A stretch of 15,997 nt of DNA from Acidobacteriota bacterium (GTDB lineage: Bacteria > Acidobacteriota > Terriglobia > Terriglobales > Acidobacteriaceae): contig QIAR01000008.1 in the NCBI GenBank assembly GCA_003225595.1, positions 1-15,997 of the forward strand. The letters are read 5' to 3'. Shown here piece after piece: positions 8,282 through 15,189 of this stretch (the stretch's first letter is position 1; the number at the start of each line of letters is the position of its first letter). Position numbers and translations under genes: made by a program. Under the pieces are notes generated by a model, which saw nothing but the letters and a program-made list of their open reading frames with translations, searched no databases and was not told where the DNA came from.

Positions 8282-9073
8282 GTGGCACTGCTCGAAGTCC
8301 GCAATCTGACCAAAGTGTTTCCGCTCGGTGAATCCATGCTCGGCGGAGGCGCCAAGGGTGAAGTCCGCGCCGTGGACGACGTCTCGCTAGACATCGAAGC
8401 CGGAGAAACTCTAGGTTTAGTTGGCGAGTCGGGATCCGGGAAGAGCACATTCGGCCGGCTGGTCCTTCGATTGATCGAGCCGAGTGCGGGCAGTATTTAC
8501 TTCAAGGGACGCAACCTGCTCACCGCCAGCCGCAGCGAAATGCGCCGCCTCCGCCGCGACATGCAGATTATTTTTCAAGACCCGTTCGGTTCGCTCGATC
8601 CCCGCTTGCGAGTGGAAGACATCATCAGCGAGCCGCTTGTAATTCACGAGCGCATGAGCCGGTCTACGCGCCGCGCCCGCACCGCCGAACTTCTCGATGC
8701 GGTGGGGCTTGATAAATCTGTGCTGCGGCGCTTTCCCCATGAATTCAGCGGTGGACAGCGGCAGCGCATCGGCATCGCCCGTGCCCTGGCCCTGCGGCCG
8801 AAGTTTATCGTGGCCGATGAGCCCGTGTCTGCCCTCGACGTCAGCGTGGGCGCCCAGATCGTCAATCTTCTGGCGCAGCTGCAACGCGAATTCGGGTTGA
8901 CTTATCTTTTCATCTCCCACTCCATGCCGGTGGTCCGCTACCTCGCTACACGGATCGCGGTAATGTACCGAGGAAAAATCGTAGAGGTCGGGGCCACCGA
9001 ACAGATCACAACCGGCCCGCAACATCCGTACACTCGCAGCCTGCTGGAAGCCACGCCGGAGGTCGTCGTATGA
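8282..9073 (+). CDS. OppF/DppF-type ABC transporter ATP-binding protein, orphan
   Basis: The product has 263 residues from a GTG at 8282. Motifs: Walker A GESGSGKST (48-56), Q-loop in IIFQDPFGSLDPR, signature FSGGQRQRIGIARAL, Walker B FIVADEP followed by the D-loop VSALD, and the H-loop in FISHSM. The spacer FQDPFGSLDPR and the ending QHPYTRSLLEATPE are hallmarks of the peptide/nickel-importer ATPase family, acting on the cytoplasmic face of an inner-membrane importer. It stops right after that last motif, whereas OppF proteins usually run on for some 40-60 residues more. No partner ATPase, permease or binding protein is nearby. The frame could start further upstream (GTG 8174), but that stretch lies in a repeat and encodes nothing family-like. 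No clear RBS precedes the GTG. Confidence 0.88.
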   Translation: MALLEVRNLTKVFPLGESMLGGGAKGEVRAVDDVSLDIEAGETLGLVGESGSGKSTFGRLVLRLIEPSAGSIYFKGRNLLTASRSEMRRLRRDMQIIFQDPFGSLDPRLRVEDIISEPLVIHERMSRSTRRARTAELLDAVGLDKSVLRRFPHEFSGGQRQRIGIARALALRPKFIVADEPVSALDVSVGAQIVNLLAQLQREFGLTYLFISHSMPVVRYLATRIAVMYRGKIVEVGATEQITTGPQHPYTRSLLEATPEVVV

Positions 9074-9086
9074 AGCCCATATAGCG

Positions 9087-9105
9087 ACCGGCTGTGGACG
9101 CCGGT
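9087..9105 (+). terminator. Hairpin just after the ABC ATPase gene
   Basis: ACCGGC (9087-9092) and GCCGGT (9100-9105) form a perfect 6-bp stem with a 7-nt loop, 13 nt after the stop codon. It is followed by TCAAAAT rather than a T-tract. A second small hairpin, CCACCC/GGGTGG (9129-9145), follows. Together they may mark the transcript end, but neither is a classic intrinsic terminator. Confidence 0.3.
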
Positions 9106-9229
9106 TCAAAATCACGAGCTCAAACCTTCCACCCTTCGCGGGTGGCTCCGGCGTCCCCGAGAGCGTCGCTGTGGCTAATTTGATGTTTCCGGGTTTATGC
9201 TTGGGGCGCACTCCCGGGAGGCGCTGCCA

Positions 9230-9751
9230 ATGAAAAGAATATTCATTCTTCTGCTCTTTCTCTTAACCGCATGTGTTTGGGCACAACAGGCAAAGAATCC
9301 TGTTACCAGTGTGGTGCGTGAGATTCTTCCGCGTCAGCAGAAAAACCTGGTGGCGGCCGTCGAAGAAATGCCCGCGGACAAGTTCTCGTATAAGCCGACG
9401 CCACAGCAGATGAGCTTCGGTCACCTCGTGATGCACATCACCGAATCCAACAACTATCTTTGCGCCAAGATTAGTGATGCTCCGGCTCCGAAACCAGAAG
9501 AACTGAAAGAGACGGCCAGCAAAGAGAAGTTGGTTTCGGCGCTGAAGGCTTCGTTCGATTTCTGCAATACCGCACTGGCCAAGGTGGACGACACGAAGCT
9601 CGGTGACACGATTCAGGCCTATGGTGGGCACGACGCGCCGCGCGCCTGGGCCCTCATTGCTCTCACCAATGACTGGGCCGACCACTATGGGGCAGCGGCC
9701 ATCTACCTCCGCTTGAACGGGCTGCTGCCACCCACGGCACAGAAGAAGTAG
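9230..9751 (+). CDS. Exported DinB-family protein
   Basis: The product has 173 residues starting at the ATG at 9230. This start is chosen because GGGAGG lies 8 nt upstream and it begins a clean signal peptide; an ATG 33 nt earlier would bury the signal. The signal is MKRIFILLLFLLTAC then VWAQQ, fitting either signal peptidase I cleavage after VWA or lipidation at Cys15. The mature part resembles the DinB/YfiT four-helix fold: FSYKPTPQQMSFGHLVMHITESN in the first half and NDWADHYGAAAIYLRLNGLLPP at the end, with His residues in the positions expected for metal binding. DinB-fold proteins include metal-dependent thiol transferases, but most members have no known reaction. The exported location is the unusual part. 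It converges on the radical SAM gene with 4 bp between stops. Confidence 0.85.
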   Translation: MKRIFILLLFLLTACVWAQQAKNPVTSVVREILPRQQKNLVAAVEEMPADKFSYKPTPQQMSFGHLVMHITESNNYLCAKISDAPAPKPEELKETASKEKLVSALKASFDFCNTALAKVDDTKLGDTIQAYGGHDAPRAWALIALTNDWADHYGAAAIYLRLNGLLPPTAQKK

Positions 9752-9755
9752 GCAA

Positions 9756-10781
9756 CTATTTGATCTGCACCAGCTCACCAGGATTGGAACTGAGCGTCTC
9801 GGGAGCTGGCTGCTGCGGGGCTCGCCAGGAGTCAAAAATCGACACCTGGTGGACGCAGGAGACCGTGCAGTGCGGGGCGCACGATTTCTCCGTCACAAAC
9901 TCGCGGCGTATATCCCCGAGCGTATATTTCTCCAGCGGGATGGCAGGGTACCCACGCTGTTGCGAGCAGTAGTGCACCAACCCGTCCTCACAGATGTAGA
10001 GGTAACGAGCTCCGGCGCGGCAGCGCCACTGGTTGGGACGCCCCAGCGCGATGTTGTCCTGGAAAGCATTCACCCGCGTAAAGCTGCGCTTCTCCATCGA
10101 TTTCATTTCTTGGTAAACACGCCGCTCTTGGTCGCCGAGCGGTTGTAGTTGTCCTTCACCGTCGTGGATGATCCCAACCGTAGAGCTGAAGCCGAGCTCC
10201 ACGGCTCTTTTGCCGATTACCAATGCGTCCTGCGGACTGTGCACGCCGCCGCCCACTACCGAGTTGATATTCACGTGGAACTCGGCATGTTCCGCCAGGA
10301 GCTGCAACTTCTTATCAAGCACCTTGAGGCTCTTCTTCGAAACCTCGTCAGGTGTGACGTTATCGATCGAGATTTGCAGCCACTCCAGTCCCGCTCGGTT
10401 TAGCCGCTGGATTCGCTCGGTCGTGAGCAGATAACCATTGGTGATCAGACCAGAGATCATGCCGTGCTTGCGAATGCGGTGGATGATCGCGTCGAGTTCC
10501 GGGTGGAGCAGCGGCTCGCCACCACTGATGGTGATCACCGAAGTGCGAAACTCCGACAGTTTGTCGACCCGCCGGAACATCATCTCGGTCGGGACTGGTT
10601 TGGAGAAATCGTCGTATTCGTTGCAGTACTTGCAGGCGAGATTGCAGCGGCGGATGGGAATAATGTGCGCCAACAGCGGGTGCTCGGTCGAGACCAGAGC
10701 GCGCAGCATCTCCCGTGCCCCACGGATTTTTCTGTGGAGATCCTTCAGGTGAGACCGAACGATTTTCTGGCTGGATGCCAT
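9756..10781 (-). CDS. Radical SAM protein with SPASM-like C-terminal cysteines
   Basis: The product has 341 residues from the ATG at 10781. The cluster-binding motif RRCNLACKYC (Cys46, 50, 53) binds a 4Fe-4S cluster that cleaves S-adenosylmethionine. ISGGEPLLHPELD follows, as usual for SAM binding, then the barrel with LITNGYLL and LQISIDN. The C-terminal part has Cys254, 264, 272 and a CxxxCxxxC group at 301, 305 and 309, likely holding an auxiliary iron-sulfur cluster as in SPASM-type enzymes that modify peptides or other substrates. No peptide substrate is visible next to it, so the reaction is unknown. The frame also extends upstream to a TTG at 10871; the added residues look non-conserved, and an AAGGAG in that stretch is too far from any start. 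Start moderately sure, family sure. Confidence 0.87.
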   Translation of the reverse strand: MASSQKIVRSHLKDLHRKIRGAREMLRALVSTEHPLLAHIIPIRRCNLACKYCNEYDDFSKPVPTEMMFRRVDKLSEFRTSVITISGGEPLLHPELDAIIHRIRKHGMISGLITNGYLLTTERIQRLNRAGLEWLQISIDNVTPDEVSKKSLKVLDKKLQLLAEHAEFHVNINSVVGGGVHSPQDALVIGKRAVELGFSSTVGIIHDGEGQLQPLGDQERRVYQEMKSMEKRSFTRVNAFQDNIALGRPNQWRCRAGARYLYICEDGLVHYCSQQRGYPAIPLEKYTLGDIRREFVTEKSCAPHCTVSCVHQVSIFDSWRAPQQPAPETLSSNPGELVQIK

Positions 10782-10924
10782 AGCGGTCAATATTGGGTTA
10801 TTAGAGCACAAGCAGAAGCTAAGTGAATCTCCTTCAACAACATTCTGCGCAATTTTGCCAGCGAATGGCAATCTGCCTAGGTTTTGCGCACGCTGGACTC
10901 AAGGTGAAAGGACCGGTTGCCTGA

Positions 10925-11329
10925 TCAGTTTGCGCCTGGGGTTGTTCCGTCATCGTGGCCCGCATCCCTGAGGCACTGCAGCGCCTTTTTCAGCCATGCT
11001 TCTTTCACGAGCACATAGTCTGTGTCATGAGTCGAGAGCACGAAAATCGGAATGGCGTGATCCGAGAGTGGCTGAACGAACGCGGTAAGCACTCCAGTTT
11101 CCGAAAAGGAAATCGGACCTTTCAGCTTTAGGCATTTCCAGCCTCGTTCCGCATTTACATCTGCCGGGACGCTGGCTTCTGGACAAATTATGGAAAGTTC
11201 GTCAGCCCTGCGGGTAAGCGACGTGAGCATTCCGCGAACAGCCCACGCCGGGATGGCCGCGTCGGCAGGCAATCGGCAAATGGTGAATTTCTCCGGCAGC
11301 AACTCGAACGTAAGCCTATGACGACTCAT
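10925..11329 (-). CDS. ACT-domain protein
   Basis: The product is a 134-residue cytoplasmic protein. The order LLPEKFTICRLPADAAIPAW, then TRRADELSIICPE, WKCLKLKGPISFSETGVL and FVLSTHDTDYVLV matches the small stand-alone ACT-domain proteins related to COG3603, which have two ACT-like halves. ACT domains bind amino acids or similar ligands to control enzymes or transcription; no catalytic motif is seen. The gene starts 6 bp after the stop codon of the racemase gene, so the two are probably co-transcribed and perhaps coupled in translation. There is no clear RBS of its own. A ligand cannot be deduced, but an amino acid or racemase product is a reasonable guess. Confidence 0.8.
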   Translation of the reverse strand: MSRHRLTFELLPEKFTICRLPADAAIPAWAVRGMLTSLTRRADELSIICPEASVPADVNAERGWKCLKLKGPISFSETGVLTAFVQPLSDHAIPIFVLSTHDTDYVLVKEAWLKKALQCLRDAGHDDGTTPGAN

Positions 11330-11335
11330 GGTTTG

Positions 11336-12025
11336 CTAGCCGACCGCTTTCCGCAATGCGGCGCGCGCCAGGAGCCGCGTGGAATCGAGCACCGGAAGTG
11401 GAGAAGAGTCTGGAGTTACAAGCAGCGGGATCTCTGTGCAGCCCAGCACGACTGCATCACAGCCGTTGTCCTTAAGCATTCGAATGACTTCGGTAAAGTA
11501 CGCCAGCGACCGCGGTAGGAACTGAGCATACACCAACTCGTTGAAGATGATCTGGTTTAACCTCGAGCGTTCGTTCTCATCCGGTATGCGATGCTCCAGA
11601 CCAGCCGCTTTCAGCTTCTCCGGATACACTGGCCCTTCCATCAGATATCGTGTGCCTAACACACCCAGTCGCTTGAAATGGCATCGCTTGGATTCCTTCG
11701 CTACTTCTTCAGCTATGTGCAGCCATGGTCGGGGGGAGCGGTGCGCCACCAAGTCGAACGCCTGGTGAATGGTGTTATCCGGGCAGATGAGGAAATCCGC
11801 ACCGGCCCGCGCCAGCTTCTCTGCCGAAGACATCATCAGCTCTGCGACTCCCGTCCAGTCACCCTGATCGATGTATTTCATGTACTCGGCCAGTGGATGG
11901 GTGTGGAGCGAGACCTCGGGATGGTTATGGCGCCCCAGTAATTCCGCCCCTTCTAGGCAGATCGTGCGATAGCACAACGCCGCTCCTTCAGCGCTGCAAG
12001 CCACGATTCCGATGTGTTGAGCCAT
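11336..12025 (-). CDS. Aspartate/glutamate racemase-family protein
   Basis: The product has 229 residues from the ATG at 12025. It begins AQHIGIVACSAEGAALCYRT, the usual first strand and loop of this family. The two catalytic cysteines are Cys81 in FLICPDNT and Cys196 in VVLGCTEIPLL, placed as in PLP-independent Asp/Glu racemases that invert amino-acid stereochemistry by two-base chemistry. This enzyme is cytoplasmic; the substrate may be aspartate, glutamate or a broader set. The frame stays open upstream to 12148, but those extra residues come from a repeat-like palindromic region and are unlike the family. A GGAG lies only 3 nt before the chosen ATG. Its neighbour is the ACT-domain gene, 6 bp downstream. 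Confidence 0.88.
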   Translation of the reverse strand: MAQHIGIVACSAEGAALCYRTICLEGAELLGRHNHPEVSLHTHPLAEYMKYIDQGDWTGVAELMMSSAEKLARAGADFLICPDNTIHQAFDLVAHRSPRPWLHIAEEVAKESKRCHFKRLGVLGTRYLMEGPVYPEKLKAAGLEHRIPDENERSRLNQIIFNELVYAQFLPRSLAYFTEVIRMLKDNGCDAVVLGCTEIPLLVTPDSSPLPVLDSTRLLARAALRKAVG

Positions 12026-12043
12026 GAACTCCAGTGCGTAAGT

Positions 12044-12096
12044 TGTGGGGCCGGCTTTATGAGCCGCGCATGCCCGGGTCCAAGACCCGGCCCACA
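12044..12096. repeat. Cloverleaf-like palindromic element (REP-like)
   Basis: Outer arms TGTGGG (12044-12049) and CCCACA (12091-12096) pair perfectly. Inside are two hairpins: CGGCT/AGCCG (12052-12056 and 12062-12066, 5-nt loop) and CCGGGTC/GACCCGG (12074-12080 and 12084-12090, 3-nt loop), separated by CGCATGC. This makes a three-way junction in 53 nt. It sits just upstream of the racemase start, inside the non-conserved upstream extension of that frame. An additional CCCC/GGGG hairpin is at 12165-12178. It could attenuate or end transcription coming from the deaminase gene. Confidence 0.6.
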
Positions 12097-12190
12097 CATT
12101 CTGTACCACGTTCAGCCGAACGGCAACGTAGGAGAAGAACGCCGTCAAATGCTCTCATCTCTAGCCCCAACTTAGGGGAGGAGCAAAAGA

Positions 12191-13201
12191 TTACGAGCGG
12201 GAAACGGCTGCGTCAAACAAATTCAGAAAGGCAAGCTTTTTCTCTGGAGCCAAGAATGATGCCTCGAACGAGTTTCGGGCCACCTCTCGGAGGTGCTCGT
12301 CGGTGAAGTCGAAAGCATCTTGGACCAACTGATATTCCTGCGTCAGGGAAGTATTAAACATCGCTGGATCGTCAGTGTTGAGCGTGATCATGACTCCCCG
12401 ATCGAAGTAGCTTTTCACCGGATGTTCCGCTATCCCAGCACAGCAGCCAGTCCGGATATTGCTGGTGACGCATATCTCCACCGGGATTTGACACTTCGCC
12501 AATTCTTCAACCAACTCGGGGTCCTGGCCTGCGCTTAAGCCGTGTCCGATGCGCTCGGCGCCCAGATTGAGCGCGCCCCAGACGGATTCTGGCCCTGCGG
12601 TTTCGCCCGCATGCACGGTGAGCCGGAGAGCGTGTTCGGCGGCATAGGCGTATGGGTCGCGAAAAAGTTCTGGCGCCGCGCGACCCTCGTCACCGCCGAT
12701 ACCAAACCCAACGACGTTGCGGTGGTGATAGCGCACTGCAAGTTCTGCTACCCGCTGGGCTTCCTCCGCTCCAAACTGCCGCACCGCATCAAAAATCCAG
12801 AGAAGAGATATGCCGAAGTCGCGCTCGCCTCGCATGCGGCCGCGTTCCAGTCCTTCGAAGATCGCGTCGAACTCCTGCTTTCGCCACAGGCAGACGCCTA
12901 CCGAAACGTAAACTTCGGCGTGCAAAACGTTTTCCGATTTGAGCCGCTCCATCAGGCGATAAGCAATCAGCTCGTAGTCGTCTGGGCTCTGCAAGTGCTC
13001 GGTAACGGCCTTGAACGCCATCAGGAAGCCGCTGAAGTCTTCGAATTGATAAAGCTGTTCGATTGCGGCAAGGGATCCGTCCGGCGTGCCGCGACGCTGC
13101 CTGAGTTCAAGCAGAGTCGTCGGCAGGATCGAGCCTTCGAGGTGTAGGTGCAGCTCGGCCTTGGGAAGGGAGAGGATGAAGAGACTGGGCACCAAATTCA
13201 T
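12191..13201 (-). CDS. add: Adenosine deaminase family protein (adenosine or 6-aminodeoxyfutalosine deaminase)
   Basis: The product has 336 residues, a normal length for the family. The zinc site and catalytic set are complete: H18 and H20 in ELHLHLEGS, H197 and E200 in VHAGET, H220 in RIGHGLS, and D277-D278 in LNTDDPAMFN. The enzyme removes the 6-amino group of a purine nucleoside in the cytoplasm. The segment EICVTSNIRTGCC (242-254) carries Arg where classical adenosine deaminases often read SNVQTG. Deaminases of this family in several phyla act on 6-aminodeoxyfutalosine in menaquinone synthesis, so that role is a serious alternative. No other menaquinone gene is in view. The ATG has no RBS and lies 8 nt after a -10-like TAAAAT, which suggests a leaderless message. 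Confidence 0.88.
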   Translation of the reverse strand: MNLVPSLFILSLPKAELHLHLEGSILPTTLLELRQRRGTPDGSLAAIEQLYQFEDFSGFLMAFKAVTEHLQSPDDYELIAYRLMERLKSENVLHAEVYVSVGVCLWRKQEFDAIFEGLERGRMRGERDFGISLLWIFDAVRQFGAEEAQRVAELAVRYHHRNVVGFGIGGDEGRAAPELFRDPYAYAAEHALRLTVHAGETAGPESVWGALNLGAERIGHGLSAGQDPELVEELAKCQIPVEICVTSNIRTGCCAGIAEHPVKSYFDRGVMITLNTDDPAMFNTSLTQEYQLVQDAFDFTDEHLREVARNSFEASFLAPEKKLAFLNLFDAAVSRS

Positions 13202-13209
13202 GATTGTAG

Positions 13210-13215
13210 ATTTTA
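13210..13215 (-). promoter_or_regulatory. Possible -10 element for a leaderless deaminase transcript
   Basis: On the minus strand, TAAAAT (13210-13215, 5 of 6 to consensus) ends 8 nt before the ATG at 13201, so transcription would begin at or next to the start codon. The -35 region is poor. This would explain the lack of an RBS. Confidence 0.3.
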
Positions 13216-13221
13216 GAGGGC

Positions 13222-13326
13222 GGAAGTAAGAATGCAGAAGTCAGAATTCAGAAGTATGGAGTTAGAAGGTACTTCTGCAATCTGACCTCTTACTTCTGAA
13301 TCTTACCTTCTGAATCTTACTTCTGA
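13222..13326. repeat. AGAAGT 14-bp-period inverted repeat element
   Basis: The left arm has GAAGT at 13223, 13237 and 13251, an exact 14-bp period. The right arm has the complement: TTCTGAATCTTAC is repeated exactly at 13294-13306 and 13308-13320 (period 14), with further CTTCTG at 13272 and 13320. The arms can fold back on one another. The right arm supplies the last two codons and stop codon of the permease gene (stop at 13317-13319), so the element has overlapped a coding end. It may serve as a terminator of the permease transcript. Confidence 0.65.
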
Positions 13327-14924
13327 TTTCCGCAGAACTCGCTATGGTGACGGCTGTAAAGGGAGTAAATCGTCAATCCGATGGCCAACCACGCGAAAAA
13401 TCGTAGCCATGTGAGAATCGGCAAACCACTCATCAGCAGCACGCAAAAGAAGACGCTAAGCACTGGGGCCAGGATGCCGCCCGGAGCACGGAAACCGCGG
13501 TGGCGGCCTGGATCGCGATAGCGGAGTATGATGACGCCAATCGACACCAGTACGAAGGCGAACAGCGTGCCGATATTGGAGAGATCGGCAAGAGTTCCAA
13601 TGTCCAGAATTCCCGCCGGAATTCCGACAACAAAACCTGCGATCCAAGTAGCCGTCGAAGGTGTGCGGAAGCGCGGATGCACGCGACCGAACAGCCTGGG
13701 CAACAAACCGTCTCGGGACATGGCGAACCACACGCGAGCCTGTCCAAGCTGGAAGACGAGCAGGGAAGAGATCATGCCCATCATGGCGCCGAACAAAACT
13801 CCGAGTCGCACCCAGTGGAGGCTGTGGGATCCGGTGGCAAGCGTGAGCTTTTTAAGGCTGTTCACCACAGGGGCAGCGTCGTCGAGCAGCGACTGCCAGG
13901 GCACGATACCGGTGAGCACTACCGCTACTCCAATATAAAGAAGCGTACAGACCACCAGCGTGGCGATGATGCCGATGGGCAAGTCGCGTTGCGGATTTTT
14001 GGCCTCTTCTGCAGCCGTGGACACCGAGTCAAAGCCAATATAGGTGAAGAAAATGATCGAACCGCCTGTGAGAATGCCCGACCAACCCTGCGGAGCGAAT
14101 GGGTGCCAGTTTCCGGGACGGACGTAATGCGCGCCGGCAATGATGAAAGCGAAGATGGCCGCTATCTTCAGTATCACCATGGTGTTGTTGGCTTCGGCTG
14201 ACTCGCGGATGCCGCGCACCAGGATTACCGTCAGGATCATCACTACGAGAAACGCCGGAAAGTTAAAACCGAAGTGCAGACCGGGAGCGTAGAGAAGATT
14301 GCCCTTGAGGTCGGTCAGACCTGCGGGCAGGTAAGCAGGCGAAATCCAACGCAGGGCGGGATGCCAGCCGAACCAATCGAACATGTCAACCAAGTGCGCC
14401 GCGAAGCCGACGCTCACCGCCATGTTGCTGACGGCGTATTCAAGAATTAAGTCCCAGCCGATGATCCAGGCGATTAACTCGCCCATCGTCGCATAGGTGT
14501 AAGTGTACGCACTGCCCGCGATCGGAATCATCGAAGCCAGTTCCGCGTAACAGAGGGCAGTGAATCCACAGACGATCGCCACCAGTACAAGTGACAACGC
14601 CAGGGCCGGCCCTGCACCGGGGCGCCCCAGTGTGGCCGTATGCCTGACCAGATAATCGAGCAGCGGGGCATTCAGGATGGACGAAGCGTCGAACTTCTGG
14701 CCGGCAATTGCGGTCCCGACTACCGTGAAGATGCCGGATCCGATCACAGCGCCAATGCCGAGCGCGGTTAACGACACAGGTCCTAGGGTCTTCTTAAGCC
14801 GGCGTTCGGGCTCTTCCGAGTCCGAAATCAACTTGTCGATAGACTTGCAAGTGAAGAGCTGACTGCCCGAGCTCTGGGTGGGAGCCTTGGTATTCTGGTT
14901 GGTTGTTGTTGGTATTTGTGCCAA
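13317..14924 (-). CDS. Amino-acid permease, APC superfamily (cationic amino-acid transporter type)
   Basis: The product is a 535-residue inner-membrane protein with about 12 hydrophobic segments. The helix-1 motif GIGAVIGSGIF (56-66) is the APC signature that binds the substrate amino group. The preceding KSIDKLISDSEEPERRLKKTLGP stretch, and FFTYIGFDSVSTAAEEAKNPQRDLP later, are typical of bacterial CAT-type permeases. The exact substrate is not certain. The start is taken as the TTG at 14924 because GAGGAG (14935-14940) lies 10 nt upstream; the frame also has a TTG at 14951 with no such site. The C-terminal codons lie in a repeat element. A sigma-54-like promoter is upstream. Confidence 0.92.
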   Translation of the reverse strand: MAQIPTTTNQNTKAPTQSSGSQLFTCKSIDKLISDSEEPERRLKKTLGPVSLTALGIGAVIGSGIFTVVGTAIAGQKFDASSILNAPLLDYLVRHTATLGRPGAGPALALSLVLVAIVCGFTALCYAELASMIPIAGSAYTYTYATMGELIAWIIGWDLILEYAVSNMAVSVGFAAHLVDMFDWFGWHPALRWISPAYLPAGLTDLKGNLLYAPGLHFGFNFPAFLVVMILTVILVRGIRESAEANNTMVILKIAAIFAFIIAGAHYVRPGNWHPFAPQGWSGILTGGSIIFFTYIGFDSVSTAAEEAKNPQRDLPIGIIATLVVCTLLYIGVAVVLTGIVPWQSLLDDAAPVVNSLKKLTLATGSHSLHWVRLGVLFGAMMGMISSLLVFQLGQARVWFAMSRDGLLPRLFGRVHPRFRTPSTATWIAGFVVGIPAGILDIGTLADLSNIGTLFAFVLVSIGVIILRYRDPGRHRGFRAPGGILAPVLSVFFCVLLMSGLPILTWLRFFAWLAIGLTIYSLYSRHHSEFCGNQK

Positions 14925-14998
14925 AGGGCCGTCTCTCCTCACGAAGCGCAAGATCCCGAGCTAGCAGTACGCGCGAACCCATTTTGTCGCTGCCTGCA

Positions 14999-15016
14999 TT
15001 GCGGTGAGCGTGCCAA
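14999..15016 (-). promoter_or_regulatory. Sigma-54-like -24/-12 promoter of the permease gene
   Basis: On the minus strand the sequence is TTGGCACGCTCACCGCAA. The -24 part TTGGCACG is a perfect match to the sigma-54 consensus, and the GG and GC dinucleotides are separated by the required 10 bp. The -12 part CCGCA matches 3 of 5. Initiation near 14989 would leave a leader of about 65 nt before the TTG start. It suggests control by RpoN and an enhancer-binding activator, for example nitrogen status. Confidence 0.4.
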
Positions 15017-15148
15017 GTTAGCTGATTCTATCGGGGATTGTGCCCTTGCGCTAGAGCGACGCCAAGGCTAGGTAGACGGATCGACTGGGTCGCAAAAACC
15101 AGCATGCTGGCGCAGGCCTCGAAAGGGCAGGCAAGATAGGGCGGGAAC

Positions 15149-15162
15149 CGCGAGATCTCGCG
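15149..15162. promoter_or_regulatory. Palindrome CGCGAGATCTCGCG
   Basis: This is a perfect 14-bp palindrome, flanked by GCGGG (15141-15145) and CCCGC (15163-15167) as interrupted outer arms. Its core GAGATCTC is the same as at 7163-7174. It lies about 135 bp upstream of the sigma-54-like site, a distance at which enhancer-binding activators commonly bind. Function unproven. Confidence 0.35.
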
Positions 15163-15189
15163 CCCGCGGTCAAGATCTGATTGTGAAGG

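Noticed and set aside
8417..9211. 264-codon open frame on the minus strand
   Set aside because: Fully antisense to the ABC ATPase, whose Walker and signature motifs are unmistakable in the plus frame.
12026..12148. 41-codon N-terminal extension of the racemase
   Set aside because: It is encoded by the palindromic element; the conserved protein begins at 12025.
12542..13147. 201-codon open frame on the plus strand
   Set aside because: Antisense to the adenosine deaminase gene with its complete metal site; no family features.
13500..14201. 233-codon open frame on the plus strand
   Set aside because: Antisense to the permease; very hydrophilic His/Arg/Asp-rich product as expected from the complement of membrane helices.
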